From positions 1 to 64,000 of the IMG/VR virus record IMGVR_UViG_3300025584_000449: a stretch of DNA of 64,000 nt; one strand, written 5' to 3'. Below are positions 1 to 9,738 of the stretch, in pieces. Source of the DNA: a virus. Both the position numbers and the translations under genes were made by a program. Numbering within the stretch: position 1 is the stretch's first letter; every line of letters begins with the position of its first letter. Under the pieces are notes generated by a model. That model was not told the origin of the DNA. It saw only the letters and a program-made list of their open reading frames with translations, and ran no database searches.

Positions 1-1
1 G

Positions 2-400
2 CTGACTAGTAACTTCAACGACCTTGAAGGAAACGTCGCAACGATCAGCGGAAGCGTTGACGGGCTGACTAGCAACTTCAACGACCTAGAAGGAAACGTC
101 GCAACGATCAGCGGAAGCGTTGACGGACTGACCAGTAGCTTCAACGACCTTGAAGGAAACGTTGCCACGATCAGTGGAAGCGTTGACGGACTTACTAGTA
201 ACTTCAATGACCTAGAAGGAAACGTCGCCACGATCAGTGGAAGCGTTGACGGGCTGACTAGTAACTTCAACGACCTTGAAGGAAACGTCGCAACGATCAG
301 CGGAAGCGTTGACGGGCTGACTAGCAACTTCAACGACCTAGAAGGAAACGTCGCAACGATCAGCGGAAGCGTTGACGGATTAACTAGTAACTTCGAGTCC
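2..400 (+). repeat. Tandem 63-bp coding repeats in tail fibre gene
   Basis: Six near-identical 63-bp units start at 2, 65, 128, 191, 254 and 317, and a seventh, diverged unit starts at 380. Each unit encodes 21 residues of the pattern LTSNFNDLEGN followed by VATISGSVDG, that is three heptads, which fits a trimeric coiled-coil fibre shaft. Unit 5 is identical to unit 1 and unit 6 to unit 2, so there is a higher-order period of 252 bp. The array continues past the left edge. It is richer in G and C than the coding sequence downstream. Confidence 0.93.
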
Positions 401-1765
401 TTAGAGGGAAATGTCACAATCATAAGTGGTAGTGTAAGCACCATCGGTGACACCTTAGAGGGTAAATTCTTATTTACTGAACAAACAGGGTTTGATACTT
501 TTGGTAGAAAAGGCCTTCAAAGAAGTAATTTAGTTATTAATGGTGACCTTAGAGAAGAAAATACAGATAATTGGGAATGTATTCCTGATAAGGTGGGAAC
601 TTTTACATACAAAGCGAAATCAGTAGAAGCTGTTCCAACTACTAGCTTGTGTCCAGGGTCTATTTATAATTCTAAAACAGACAGTGTTGGAACAACAACA
701 CTTTCTAGTTATTATATTCCTGTGGATATTACTCATACATACTCCTTAACAGGGTATATAAAATTTGAAGTGACTTCACTATTAACAGCCGTTGGGGTTA
801 GATGTTATGATGAAAATAAAATAGCAATATCTCCAACTCCAGAGAGATATATTGGCCTAAGATTATACAATAATACTGGCGCAGTTGCAGCAGCAGAGTG
901 GGTTAAATTCCCCTTAGAAGGCACTGTAGCAGACATAGGTAATACAATTGGTAATATCCAAACTGGGTATATAGCTGGATCAGGGACTGGGGATAACGAG
1001 TTTCCTGTAGGTACTAAATATATTCGTATTATTATTGTTGGTAATATGGGTGGAGGCGGGCTTTCCTATGATTATCTATTTACTGATATAAAATTTATAG
1101 ATAATACTTCTAATAATTTCTTAGAATCTGATGGTAGTGTTAATTTCTCGTTTAACGATTCAGCTAGTAATAGCACGTTACTTGGCGCAAACTGGACAGA
1201 CAGCAATGTATTAACCGTTGGAGTGTCTTATACTGACCCAGCACTTTCTGGATGGTCTGGCCCAGAAATAGCAGACATGCTTCCGCTTATGCAAAGTGAT
1301 CTAAAAGATGAATGGCCAAATTCCGGAGCAGGAGAAAATGAGTGCTGTTTATTAGCTGGCACTAGAATACAAATGGCTAGCGGTAAGAAAAAAATAGAAG
1401 ATATAGAGATAGGGGATGAGGTAGTATCCTACAATATTAAAGAAAATAAATTATCCATTAGTGTAGTAAAAGAGCTTGAATCGCCAACAAGAAATGGCTA
1501 TTTTATATTAAATAAAGGACTTCTAAAAATTACTAATGAGCACCCACTTTATATAACAAATAAAAAAGATTGGGTTAAAGTAGAAGATCTAGAAATCGGA
1601 GATAAAATATATATGGTTGGTGGAGATAAGATTGCCATAGATTCAATACAATACGTAGATAGGCGTACTCAAACATATAATATTAAATGGGCTGAAGGAG
1701 ATAATAACTTCTTCGCTAATGGATGTTTAGCTCATAATAAACACCCAGGAGTAAGTAATGGCTAA
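2..1765 (+). CDS. Tail fibre protein, 5' partial, with repeat shaft and C-terminal Hint domain
   Basis: The reading frame is open from the first base, so the true start lies left of the window; the GTG at 593 is only the first start-like codon inside it. Order: 21-residue coiled-coil repeats, a transition region (about 400-590), a beta-rich head (about 593-1335), then a Hint (hedgehog/intein) domain at about 1343-1738. The Hint domain shows an N-terminal Cys-Cys-Leu-Leu-Ala-Gly-Thr block, a T-N-E-H-P-L block B and a C-terminal A-H-N-K block. Only about eight residues follow the HN. This matches bacterial intein-like domains, which cleave themselves off or ligate; the residue after Asn is Lys rather than Cys, Ser or Thr, which favours cleavage over splicing. 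It overlaps the next gene by 8 bp (ATGGCTAA). The fibre role is inferred from repeats and context. Confidence 0.85.
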   Translation: MTSNFNDLEGNVATISGSVDGLTSNFNDLEGNVATISGSVDGLTSSFNDLEGNVATISGSVDGLTSNFNDLEGNVATISGSVDGLTSNFNDLEGNVATISGSVDGLTSNFNDLEGNVATISGSVDGLTSNFESLEGNVTIISGSVSTIGDTLEGKFLFTEQTGFDTFGRKGLQRSNLVINGDLREENTDNWECIPDKVGTFTYKAKSVEAVPTTSLCPGSIYNSKTDSVGTTTLSSYYIPVDITHTYSLTGYIKFEVTSLLTAVGVRCYDENKIAISPTPERYIGLRLYNNTGAVAAAEWVKFPLEGTVADIGNTIGNIQTGYIAGSGTGDNEFPVGTKYIRIIIVGNMGGGGLSYDYLFTDIKFIDNTSNNFLESDGSVNFSFNDSASNSTLLGANWTDSNVLTVGVSYTDPALSGWSGPEIADMLPLMQSDLKDEWPNSGAGENECCLLAGTRIQMASGKKKIEDIEIGDEVVSYNIKENKLSISVVKELESPTRNGYFILNKGLLKITNEHPLYITNKKDWVKVEDLEIGDKIYMVGGDKIAIDSIQYVDRRTQTYNIKWAEGDNNFFANGCLAHNKHPGVSNG

Positions 1766-3929
1766 CGGACTATTTAATCCTACAATTAGTGAAAGTAAAG
1801 CTTACCACTTTACTAATAGTAGCTTCTTTTGGAGTAGCGTAATTATTCCAAATATTGCTACTGGAGAGGATGGAGAACATTTAAACTTTACTTCCTCTGA
1901 TGATTTTTCTATAAGCGTCTGGTGTTATTGGGATAGTGCTGCGGCTGCAGCATCTAGTACTTATGGAAGAGTTTATAGTAAAGCAGGGGCCTCTAATACC
2001 TATATACAATATATGTTATCCAGAGATACTGATGCAAAAATTTCATTTAGAACTAAAGTAGGAACTGGATCTCAAATCACTACAAAAAGTACCACCGTTA
2101 TGGCAGATGATGTCTGGTATCATGTAATTATAACTTATGATTCAGCATCAACTACTATGAAGTTGTATGTTAATGGAGAATTTGAGGTTAGTGCTACAAA
2201 CCATGTAATCGTTGACCAGGGCTTTGATTCTCTAGTCGTTGGTGGTCAGTATGGCGCAACTGAAAGTCCAGATGATTTAACTGTAGCGAGTAGATGGTTT
2301 GGCGGTATTGACGAATTAGCTTTCTGGAGTACAGTATTAAGTGCTGATTCTGTTAAGCAGGTATATAATGATAGAAATATGTTAGATTTAACTACTTCGA
2401 TTTTCTATTATACTTCACCTGGGTCACTTGTGGGCTGGTATAGACTAGGCGATGAAAATGAGGATTTACAGTTAAATGCTGGATTACAGGGAGAAGGCGA
2501 TTTAGTCGGGTCAGCATATGATCAATCAGACTCAGATCATAGTGGTTTAATATATGATATGAATAATACCACACATCTATTAGATAGTAGGGCTATTACT
2601 TGGAACGGCAGTGCTTGGGTAGTAGATTATTTAGAAGCTGGAATAGGATTTAATTCAAATGCTGGAATGTTTAATGGTAATGAATTAACAGGATTAAACT
2701 CTAAAATTAGTTTAAAACTTTTGGATTATACTGATCCTGAAGGAGACGGCCCACAAGTAAAAGAATATAATGGAATATATTTTGGGTTGAATAGAATGAA
2801 TGGTTTTGTAAATAAAGCTCATATGGAGGCATACTCAGTCCCAGCAGAATCAGGCTATAACTGGACCAACTATGACCCTACTGGATACAACGCTACCTCA
2901 GGAAGATATCATAGAAGTTTAAATGGATATAGCCCTGAGCTATTAAATGCTCATTTAAACGAAGAGGATGTGTATCTTGGAGATGGTAATGATTTTTATA
3001 GAACTTGGGGACATTTTAGTTGGGGACCTTTTAATGATTTAAGCCCACTAGACTTTATAGAGATAGGGTTTGTACAAAAAGAAGGAGGTGGTTGGAGATT
3101 TGAAATAAAACCTAGATTCGAAGAAAATGGTGAGGCTAATCCTAGAATAGCGTCTTACCTAAATCCAGGAAAATATTTAGTAGCAATGAGATTTGAAGAG
3201 TTCCCCTCACCAATTATTATTATGGATACTCTACATTTAAATAAACATTGGAATATACAAGATCAATTAGTTACTGAAGGGTATGGTAAAACAGGCGTTA
3301 GAGCAATAAGACAAGCACCTAATCCATACTCCATAGGAGATGGTACTGCAATACGTGTTGATAGGGTGTGGGCATGGAAGTCTGATATTGGAAAAAGTTT
3401 TTGGTGGACTAATGCTACTGCTGACGATGACCCAACAAATTTAAATAATTATACTAGAAAATATATAATTACCTCTATTCCTTTATGGACAGCTTTAGGA
3501 TTTGATGCAGTATTAGATGAAAACGGAGATGTACAAAGAGATAGTTTATTAGATAAATGGTTCTCTACTAGAGTTTATATGAACTTTGACGAACCACACT
3601 GGAACGTAAATATCTATTCCAAGGTCTCAGCATCAGAGGCTTGCACTATAGGAGCTTTATACGGAATGGGTGGAGATGTAGATGTACAAGACAGAATAAC
3701 AGCACAGGCCGGGTTAATGGTTACTGCGAACGCCGTAACTGAAAATGATTCTTACTTTAGAGTTATGGAGGGTGTAGTCTCAGAGTTCAATGATAAAGTA
3801 AGGGTTGGTGGAACAATAGAAATAGGTAAAGGAATAAAAACTGGTAATCTAAACCAAAACTCAGAAGCCTTTAGAATAAATTACAATGAGGACGACGATA
3901 GTTTAGACTTCACCTTCTTCCAAGAATAA
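1758..3929 (+). CDS. LamG-domain fibre/adhesin protein
   Basis: 723 residues. Residues about 15-215 form a LamG/concanavalin-A-like jelly roll: a FSISVWCYWD strand, WYHVIITYDSASTTMKLYVNG, and a closing GGIDELAFWSTVLSADSV helix. Such domains bind carbohydrates, so a role in host-surface binding is likely. The rest is unrecognised and rich in Asn, Tyr and Gly, ending in an acidic tail. The start ATG overlaps the previous stop (ATGGCTAA), so translation is coupled. It sits second in the fibre cassette and the next gene starts one base after its stop. No signal peptide is visible, as expected for a virion protein. Confidence 0.8.
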   Translation: MANGLFNPTISESKAYHFTNSSFFWSSVIIPNIATGEDGEHLNFTSSDDFSISVWCYWDSAAAAASSTYGRVYSKAGASNTYIQYMLSRDTDAKISFRTKVGTGSQITTKSTTVMADDVWYHVIITYDSASTTMKLYVNGEFEVSATNHVIVDQGFDSLVVGGQYGATESPDDLTVASRWFGGIDELAFWSTVLSADSVKQVYNDRNMLDLTTSIFYYTSPGSLVGWYRLGDENEDLQLNAGLQGEGDLVGSAYDQSDSDHSGLIYDMNNTTHLLDSRAITWNGSAWVVDYLEAGIGFNSNAGMFNGNELTGLNSKISLKLLDYTDPEGDGPQVKEYNGIYFGLNRMNGFVNKAHMEAYSVPAESGYNWTNYDPTGYNATSGRYHRSLNGYSPELLNAHLNEEDVYLGDGNDFYRTWGHFSWGPFNDLSPLDFIEIGFVQKEGGGWRFEIKPRFEENGEANPRIASYLNPGKYLVAMRFEEFPSPIIIMDTLHLNKHWNIQDQLVTEGYGKTGVRAIRQAPNPYSIGDGTAIRVDRVWAWKSDIGKSFWWTNATADDDPTNLNNYTRKYIITSIPLWTALGFDAVLDENGDVQRDSLLDKWFSTRVYMNFDEPHWNVNIYSKVSASEACTIGALYGMGGDVDVQDRITAQAGLMVTANAVTENDSYFRVMEGVVSEFNDKVRVGGTIEIGKGIKTGNLNQNSEAFRINYNEDDDSLDFTFFQE

Positions 3930-3930
3930 T

Positions 3931-6900
3931 ATGTCAGAAATAAAACTAGCAACAATAGATTCAATAGGTAATCTAAAAATTAATGGCGGGTACATCGATG
4001 AACGTATGCCTGCCATTATTGGTAATCCTATTATTACAAATACTGATAATATAAACGATGAGCTCATTTGGTATTCTCCTCTAGACGCTACTGATAACCA
4101 AGGCGGTGGTAGAAAAGGCGGAGCACTATCTGATATTATAAGATATAATTTTAATACTTACCCAGCATTAGCTAACGAATTTAGTTCAGAGTATGATGGA
4201 TATATTTCTGCCAGCGGTGTTATAACTTCTGGGGTGATTCTTGATAGTAATTACTATGGTGAACCAGACTCATCATACAAGTTTGATGCTAGCGATGACT
4301 CTTATGTTACTTTTAATAATAATCTTTTTGATGCCTGTGATGATTTTACACTAGGTCTCACAATAAAACCACTTAGTGTAGACGCCACTAGAGATCCTTA
4401 TACTGTATTACATTGTAAAAACTCAGAAAATAAAGACTCTATCTTAATCGAGATAACATCTTCAACTGAATTAACTGTAACAATCGCAGACGGTAAGGCC
4501 TATAGCAAATTCTTATCTTTTACTGATACTTATACTGATGTAGTTATATGTAAAGACGGTGAAGATATAAGAATTTATTCTGGAGATACCGGCTCTACTT
4601 TAAACAAACTTAGAATGAACCTGGAACCGGTACTTGATCCAGTAGAGGTTATATCTACTAGGATGGGTCAGTCTCTAGACGGAGATAATCAGTTCTTAGG
4701 TAATATTGCAGACATGTTTATAAGTGCATATACTATACCGAGCTCTGAAGAAACATTAGTAAATTATTATGTAATAAAAAATCCTACAGACAGACAAGCA
4801 GCATTTAAAAGAACTCCTCCAGCGTTTGATTTTACTGTTACTCCTTGGGGAGCTGAAGTATATAATGAGGCTGGAGTAGTAGATCTGGCCACTAGTAATA
4901 AATTCTTTGAAAATGAAATACATACTTATGAGCAGGGCGATTATCGCTTTATTAGCCACCACGTCGATGGAGAAAATACTAGACCATTTACTTATCTTCA
5001 TAAAAATAACTATGATTACTCTTATAAGGGCGTAGACAGTTTTACCTCTAATAGTCTAGATTTTTTTGTTGGAGATAAAACAAAATTTATACCTGACGCA
5101 AATGCTGTTCCACCACTAACTATAGGAAGACTTTATGGTACCGATATACCATCTTCTACAAAATGTATAACTATATCATTTTGGGTTTATAAATATGGTT
5201 GTGGGTATAATGTCGTTGACAGTTTTTATGGAGAAAATGAATATAGAAATATAGGATCTCCTACAAGTTATTTACGTAATCCTATAACTCTGCATAATAA
5301 AGATATTGTTGTTGGTTGTCATTTTGGTCATCGTTTTATTTCTAACATGTTCCACAATGACGCTAATTTCAATTTATTATTAAATAATGGCTGGCAAAAA
5401 GTATCATGTACGATGCCAAATTTAAATCATACTGAGCAGGATATATTCTATGTTAAATATGATCCAGGTGCTCAAAATAACCATGCTCATGGTAGTAGGT
5501 TCCTTATTACAGGAATTCAGATAGTGTTAGATAAAATAACTACTTGGTATGATTGTGAAAATTATCCAGGAGAGAGTGTAGAGGTTAATCCAAATATAAA
5601 TTTAATTGATTCTGACGTACACACTATAAACGGATCATACGAATTAGACTTATTGCCAGTTAATAGCGACTTTACTATATTTGGTACATTTAATTCTTTT
5701 GAAAATGAATCAGGAAAATCAACGGATCATATAGCAGATGGCGTTTTAAGTTATAATGTCTACACAGAAGATAGAGATCATTATAGTTTATTTAATATAG
5801 TTAAATCTGGTGATTCTAATAAAAAACAAGTTATGTTTCTTGACCATTGTATAGACGGTGCTACAGAAGAAAGCTCATATGATTTCAAAATAATATCCGA
5901 TGATATGAATACTCAAACATCACAAACACTTCAAAGTAGAAAAAATTTAACTTTTGAAAAAACTGTGGGTCCTGACAGTGATAAGCATGGATTAAGTTGT
6001 GCTACTTGTTCTTCTTTAGGATCTAGTTTTAATAATACAGACTTTACAATAGCTCTAAGAATGAAACAAACTTATTGGTGGAATGGTGTTGACTGGGGAG
6101 GCACACAGGGATATTATTATATACAACAGTATTTATTCTCTACTATGACCGATCACGCTAGTTCTGGTGCTGGCATTAGTTTAAAAATTAATAATCCTGG
6201 AAATTTAGCTGATGGGTTTGTTTTATATTTACAAAACGACGCAGGAGCTACACAGCCATTTTATATTCCGCTATATATAAATCATAATAATGAAGATCCA
6301 ATTCTGGAATGGAATCATGTAGTAATTACATTTAATAACACTACTAAAGAATTAAATTTTTATTTAAACGGTGAAGAAAAATTAGGTGGAGCTACTTGGA
6401 ATAATACAATCACTGGCGGACTACAACGAGACTTTGTCCTTGGAGCTCTTAATAACTTCCCCTCTTCTACAATGTGGTATAATTATAATGGGTATATTAA
6501 CGATTTTGCTATTTGGACTGAAGAACTCTCTCCTAGTAAAGTGCTAGAATTAAACAACAACGTGAATACAGATCACAATACTTCTTCTAGCTCATCCAAT
6601 TTAGAAACATGGTGGAGAATGGGAGATGGGCCAGAGACTAAGCCTACACAAGATGCTGTTTTCTCTCTAGCACACGATAATTCTGGAAACGGCAATGATC
6701 TACTTTTACTAGCAAGAGAGAATGATACTGCAAGTTCTCCTGGATTGCCCTCTAATGGAATCACGGCTGGCCCTTACTGGTCAGTAGAATACCCCGGCGA
6801 TAGCTCTGACTTAGTAGACTTAAACATAGCTAAAGGGTCTGAACATACATTCTTCTTAGAGCAAGGTGCCTTTGGGGAAGAAGAGATTAATGGAGTTTTA

Positions 6901-9738
6901 ACTGACTGGCCTAATTATGTTGATACTGTCTATGAAGGAGATTCTCATTATTATAAAATAAATGATGGACATACATTATTTTACCCAAACACTAGCTCTG
7001 ATTATATACTAGAAGATATAGATACATCAGATATATACAAAATGTCTCTTGATATGAGAAAAGAACACTCTAGCTATGATTGTAGACAATATGTGGGACT
7101 TGCTTATTATGATTCCTTAGGTACTAGAATACAAAAACACGAAGTATATAAAAAACCTAATACTTATTTAGAGATAGATACTGGAGGATACCTTACACCA
7201 ATAAATCCTGGTGATGGGGTTAGGAATATGTGTACCTTTAAAGTTGACATTTCAAATTATGATCTTGGAGGGGATGATAGTACTAGATTTGGAACTTTTC
7301 AAGAAAAATGGGAATACACACGAGACTTAACTGGAGGTAAGTGGGGACTATATAGAACTTATTTATACGCCGCATTTAATACAAACCCTGACCCAGACCC
7401 AGGAAGTGCTTGGGATAACAGTGACCTACCTAATAGAGATGTAATTAATCTAGGTAATGACTTAGGCGATGGAGCAGCCACAGACTACGAACTTTGTGAT
7501 GGCGGCTGGGCTGAATGTAATGCTACTGATGATGTAGTGACAATTTATATTGGAATGAAAAGTGAATCAATTTTAACACATCCGAATCAAACTGATTTCC
7601 TAATTTGGAGTAACTCTTCTACTCATGTAAGAGAGAATAAATCAGGGGCTACTTATCATTATTTAGTCTGCGGGGCTAAAGATTTAACATCAGAAAATGA
7701 ATCATGGCAGACTTACGAAGGGTATGTAGACAAGGGAGAACAAACTACTAATCTTCCTAATTATGGGGAATTTTGGGCAGGTGCTTCTAAGGCTAAAATA
7801 TTAATATTAAATAATCACAGCTCTGGGTCTAATTATGATTACAATACTGCATGTCATGTAAAAAATATAAGTATAAAAAAGATTAACGAAAGTAGTTGTT
7901 ACTATGATCTTACAGTAATAGATAAAAATAACGCAACTAATACGCACTCATGGAAAATATTTTCACCAGAAATAGCGACTTATAATAATACGCTAGCTAC
8001 ATTAAATACGGAGAGTGCCCCAGTAAGTCTATCTTATAATAATATAAAACACTTTAATGGAGCATATAATAATACAGGAGTTTATAGAAAACATCTTTCA
8101 CCAACTGAAAAAAAGACAATAGCTTTACATTCATTTAAAATAAAACATCAAGAAGGAATTGGAGTAATTTATCCAACAAATCTTGTAGAAAACACAATGC
8201 CGAAATTACATAGCAGGCTAGACAGCTATGATTTAATAAGTAGATGGGATACAACTTTATTTAATAGCTTTACAGATGTTACTTTTGATGATGCTACTAT
8301 TAATACAATTCCTGTATGGGGTGGATACACCGACGAGTACTACTTAAATTATATTGATGATAACACTCACATTATTTCTAATGTTTATGATCCAGAAATA
8401 GGTGGATGCTTTATTGGTCACCCATATTATAACCAAATTAAATCTCTTGGATTACTTTATAATACATCAATAAATGATGATATTATAGTTGCTTCAGAGC
8501 ATATAAGTATTAATCCAATTGATGGTCCAGCTCCTATATTTTCTTGGGATGCAGTTTATAAATTAATGCCTACAAGTACTCAATCTAATTATTATTTTAA
8601 AGACGAGAATTTAAATCCATTAACTTTTTATAAAGACATAGATACTGATACTTACATGTCTTTTTGGTATTATTATGATGGCAGCGATTCATGTAATTTT
8701 ATATGTAAACTATTTTATGCTGAAAGTTATAACAGCGATGTCTGGATAGACGGTATAGCGGTATCTCCACATAGTTCATCAATTTTACCAAATACTTGGA
8801 CTAAAATTTCTATAAAAATTCCTTTTTTTGGTCCTATATATAAAATCAGAGTAGCTCTTAGACCTGAAGACATCAGTCAAAAAGGATATGTAACAGCACC
8901 AACTGTTTGGAGAAATGAAAAATCTACACACACTCTTGGCAGTGTTCCTCCCTCTATACCTCCATATCAAAAAAAGTATCACCCTAAAGTGTATACTAAT
9001 TTAAATTTAGAACTTATTAATTTTCTATCATTCTGTGAAACTTTAAATTCTTGCGTGTATTATCCATACAATCTTTACGTTAATTTAACAAATACTGAAA
9101 CTTCTGGATTTTATTATTATAGTAATCGTTGCCCACAAGGAACAGTTGGAATTAGTATTAATAAAACAGAATATCTTGATCAAGCTGGGTCTGGTATAGA
9201 TACCAAAGCTTTAGCATTTAATGTAGCGAATGAAACTGCTTATTTTGATTTAGGAACATCGAGAAACTATATACAGGTTGAATTAAAAACTACTACTGAT
9301 GCAGATAATATTAAACTTAAATGTTCTAGTAATGACGAAGCTGTAGAGATTGATTCTGGAAAAAATATCATAGATGACTACAATGTTGGAGATTGGATTA
9401 ACATTATAGCCGTCTGGAATAAAGATGGAATAGAATCATCAACAGATACAATTAGATTATATTTAGATGGAGTGTTAGTTGGGTCTAGTTCTAGTTTCAC
9501 TGGAATTGGCTATGGTGATGACTCTGTTGTAACTGATAATACATATGTTGACTATTTTGATGTAGGTAGAGAGTCTATTTATTCTGGATATACCAACGCG
9601 TATATAAAGAACTTATTTACAGTTAAAAGAGCATTGACTCAAGTAGAAATAAATAATATATATAATACAAGAATGTCTATTAATAGTGATAAGGACCTAG
9701 TTATTTACGATACTTTATTAGAGGGCGAAACTTTATAA
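3931..9738 (+). CDS. Giant multi-LamG fibre/adhesin protein (1935 aa)
   Basis: 1935 residues, the largest structural gene in the window. At least three LamG-like segments can be seen: near residues 40-270 (FTLGLTIKPL onward), 700-890 (FTIALRMKQTYWW, WNHVVITFNNTTKELNFYLNG, YINDFAIWTEELSPSKVL) and the C-terminus (WINIIAVWNKDG, IRLYLDGVLVG). The N-terminus, MSEIKLATIDSIGNLKI, resembles those of the next three genes and may be a shared docking segment. It follows the previous stop by one base, and its own last base overlaps the next start. It probably forms a receptor-binding or side fibre; the ligand is unknown. Confidence 0.78.
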   Translation: MSEIKLATIDSIGNLKINGGYIDERMPAIIGNPIITNTDNINDELIWYSPLDATDNQGGGRKGGALSDIIRYNFNTYPALANEFSSEYDGYISASGVITSGVILDSNYYGEPDSSYKFDASDDSYVTFNNNLFDACDDFTLGLTIKPLSVDATRDPYTVLHCKNSENKDSILIEITSSTELTVTIADGKAYSKFLSFTDTYTDVVICKDGEDIRIYSGDTGSTLNKLRMNLEPVLDPVEVISTRMGQSLDGDNQFLGNIADMFISAYTIPSSEETLVNYYVIKNPTDRQAAFKRTPPAFDFTVTPWGAEVYNEAGVVDLATSNKFFENEIHTYEQGDYRFISHHVDGENTRPFTYLHKNNYDYSYKGVDSFTSNSLDFFVGDKTKFIPDANAVPPLTIGRLYGTDIPSSTKCITISFWVYKYGCGYNVVDSFYGENEYRNIGSPTSYLRNPITLHNKDIVVGCHFGHRFISNMFHNDANFNLLLNNGWQKVSCTMPNLNHTEQDIFYVKYDPGAQNNHAHGSRFLITGIQIVLDKITTWYDCENYPGESVEVNPNINLIDSDVHTINGSYELDLLPVNSDFTIFGTFNSFENESGKSTDHIADGVLSYNVYTEDRDHYSLFNIVKSGDSNKKQVMFLDHCIDGATEESSYDFKIISDDMNTQTSQTLQSRKNLTFEKTVGPDSDKHGLSCATCSSLGSSFNNTDFTIALRMKQTYWWNGVDWGGTQGYYYIQQYLFSTMTDHASSGAGISLKINNPGNLADGFVLYLQNDAGATQPFYIPLYINHNNEDPILEWNHVVITFNNTTKELNFYLNGEEKLGGATWNNTITGGLQRDFVLGALNNFPSSTMWYNYNGYINDFAIWTEELSPSKVLELNNNVNTDHNTSSSSSNLETWWRMGDGPETKPTQDAVFSLAHDNSGNGNDLLLLARENDTASSPGLPSNGITAGPYWSVEYPGDSSDLVDLNIAKGSEHTFFLEQGAFGEEEINGVLTDWPNYVDTVYEGDSHYYKINDGHTLFYPNTSSDYILEDIDTSDIYKMSLDMRKEHSSYDCRQYVGLAYYDSLGTRIQKHEVYKKPNTYLEIDTGGYLTPINPGDGVRNMCTFKVDISNYDLGGDDSTRFGTFQEKWEYTRDLTGGKWGLYRTYLYAAFNTNPDPDPGSAWDNSDLPNRDVINLGNDLGDGAATDYELCDGGWAECNATDDVVTIYIGMKSESILTHPNQTDFLIWSNSSTHVRENKSGATYHYLVCGAKDLTSENESWQTYEGYVDKGEQTTNLPNYGEFWAGASKAKILILNNHSSGSNYDYNTACHVKNISIKKINESSCYYDLTVIDKNNATNTHSWKIFSPEIATYNNTLATLNTESAPVSLSYNNIKHFNGAYNNTGVYRKHLSPTEKKTIALHSFKIKHQEGIGVIYPTNLVENTMPKLHSRLDSYDLISRWDTTLFNSFTDVTFDDATINTIPVWGGYTDEYYLNYIDDNTHIISNVYDPEIGGCFIGHPYYNQIKSLGLLYNTSINDDIIVASEHISINPIDGPAPIFSWDAVYKLMPTSTQSNYYFKDENLNPLTFYKDIDTDTYMSFWYYYDGSDSCNFICKLFYAESYNSDVWIDGIAVSPHSSSILPNTWTKISIKIPFFGPIYKIRVALRPEDISQKGYVTAPTVWRNEKSTHTLGSVPPSIPPYQKKYHPKVYTNLNLELINFLSFCETLNSCVYYPYNLYVNLTNTETSGFYYYSNRCPQGTVGISINKTEYLDQAGSGIDTKALAFNVANETAYFDLGTSRNYIQVELKTTTDADNIKLKCSSNDEAVEIDSGKNIIDDYNVGDWINIIAVWNKDGIESSTDTIRLYLDGVLVGSSSSFTGIGYGDDSVVTDNTYVDYFDVGRESIYSGYTNAYIKNLFTVKRALTQVEINNIYNTRMSINSDKDLVIYDTLLEGETL

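Noticed and set aside
2-400. Regular 63-bp repeats as a CRISPR array
   Set aside because: The repeats are contiguous, have no spacers and encode a continuous 21-residue protein repeat.
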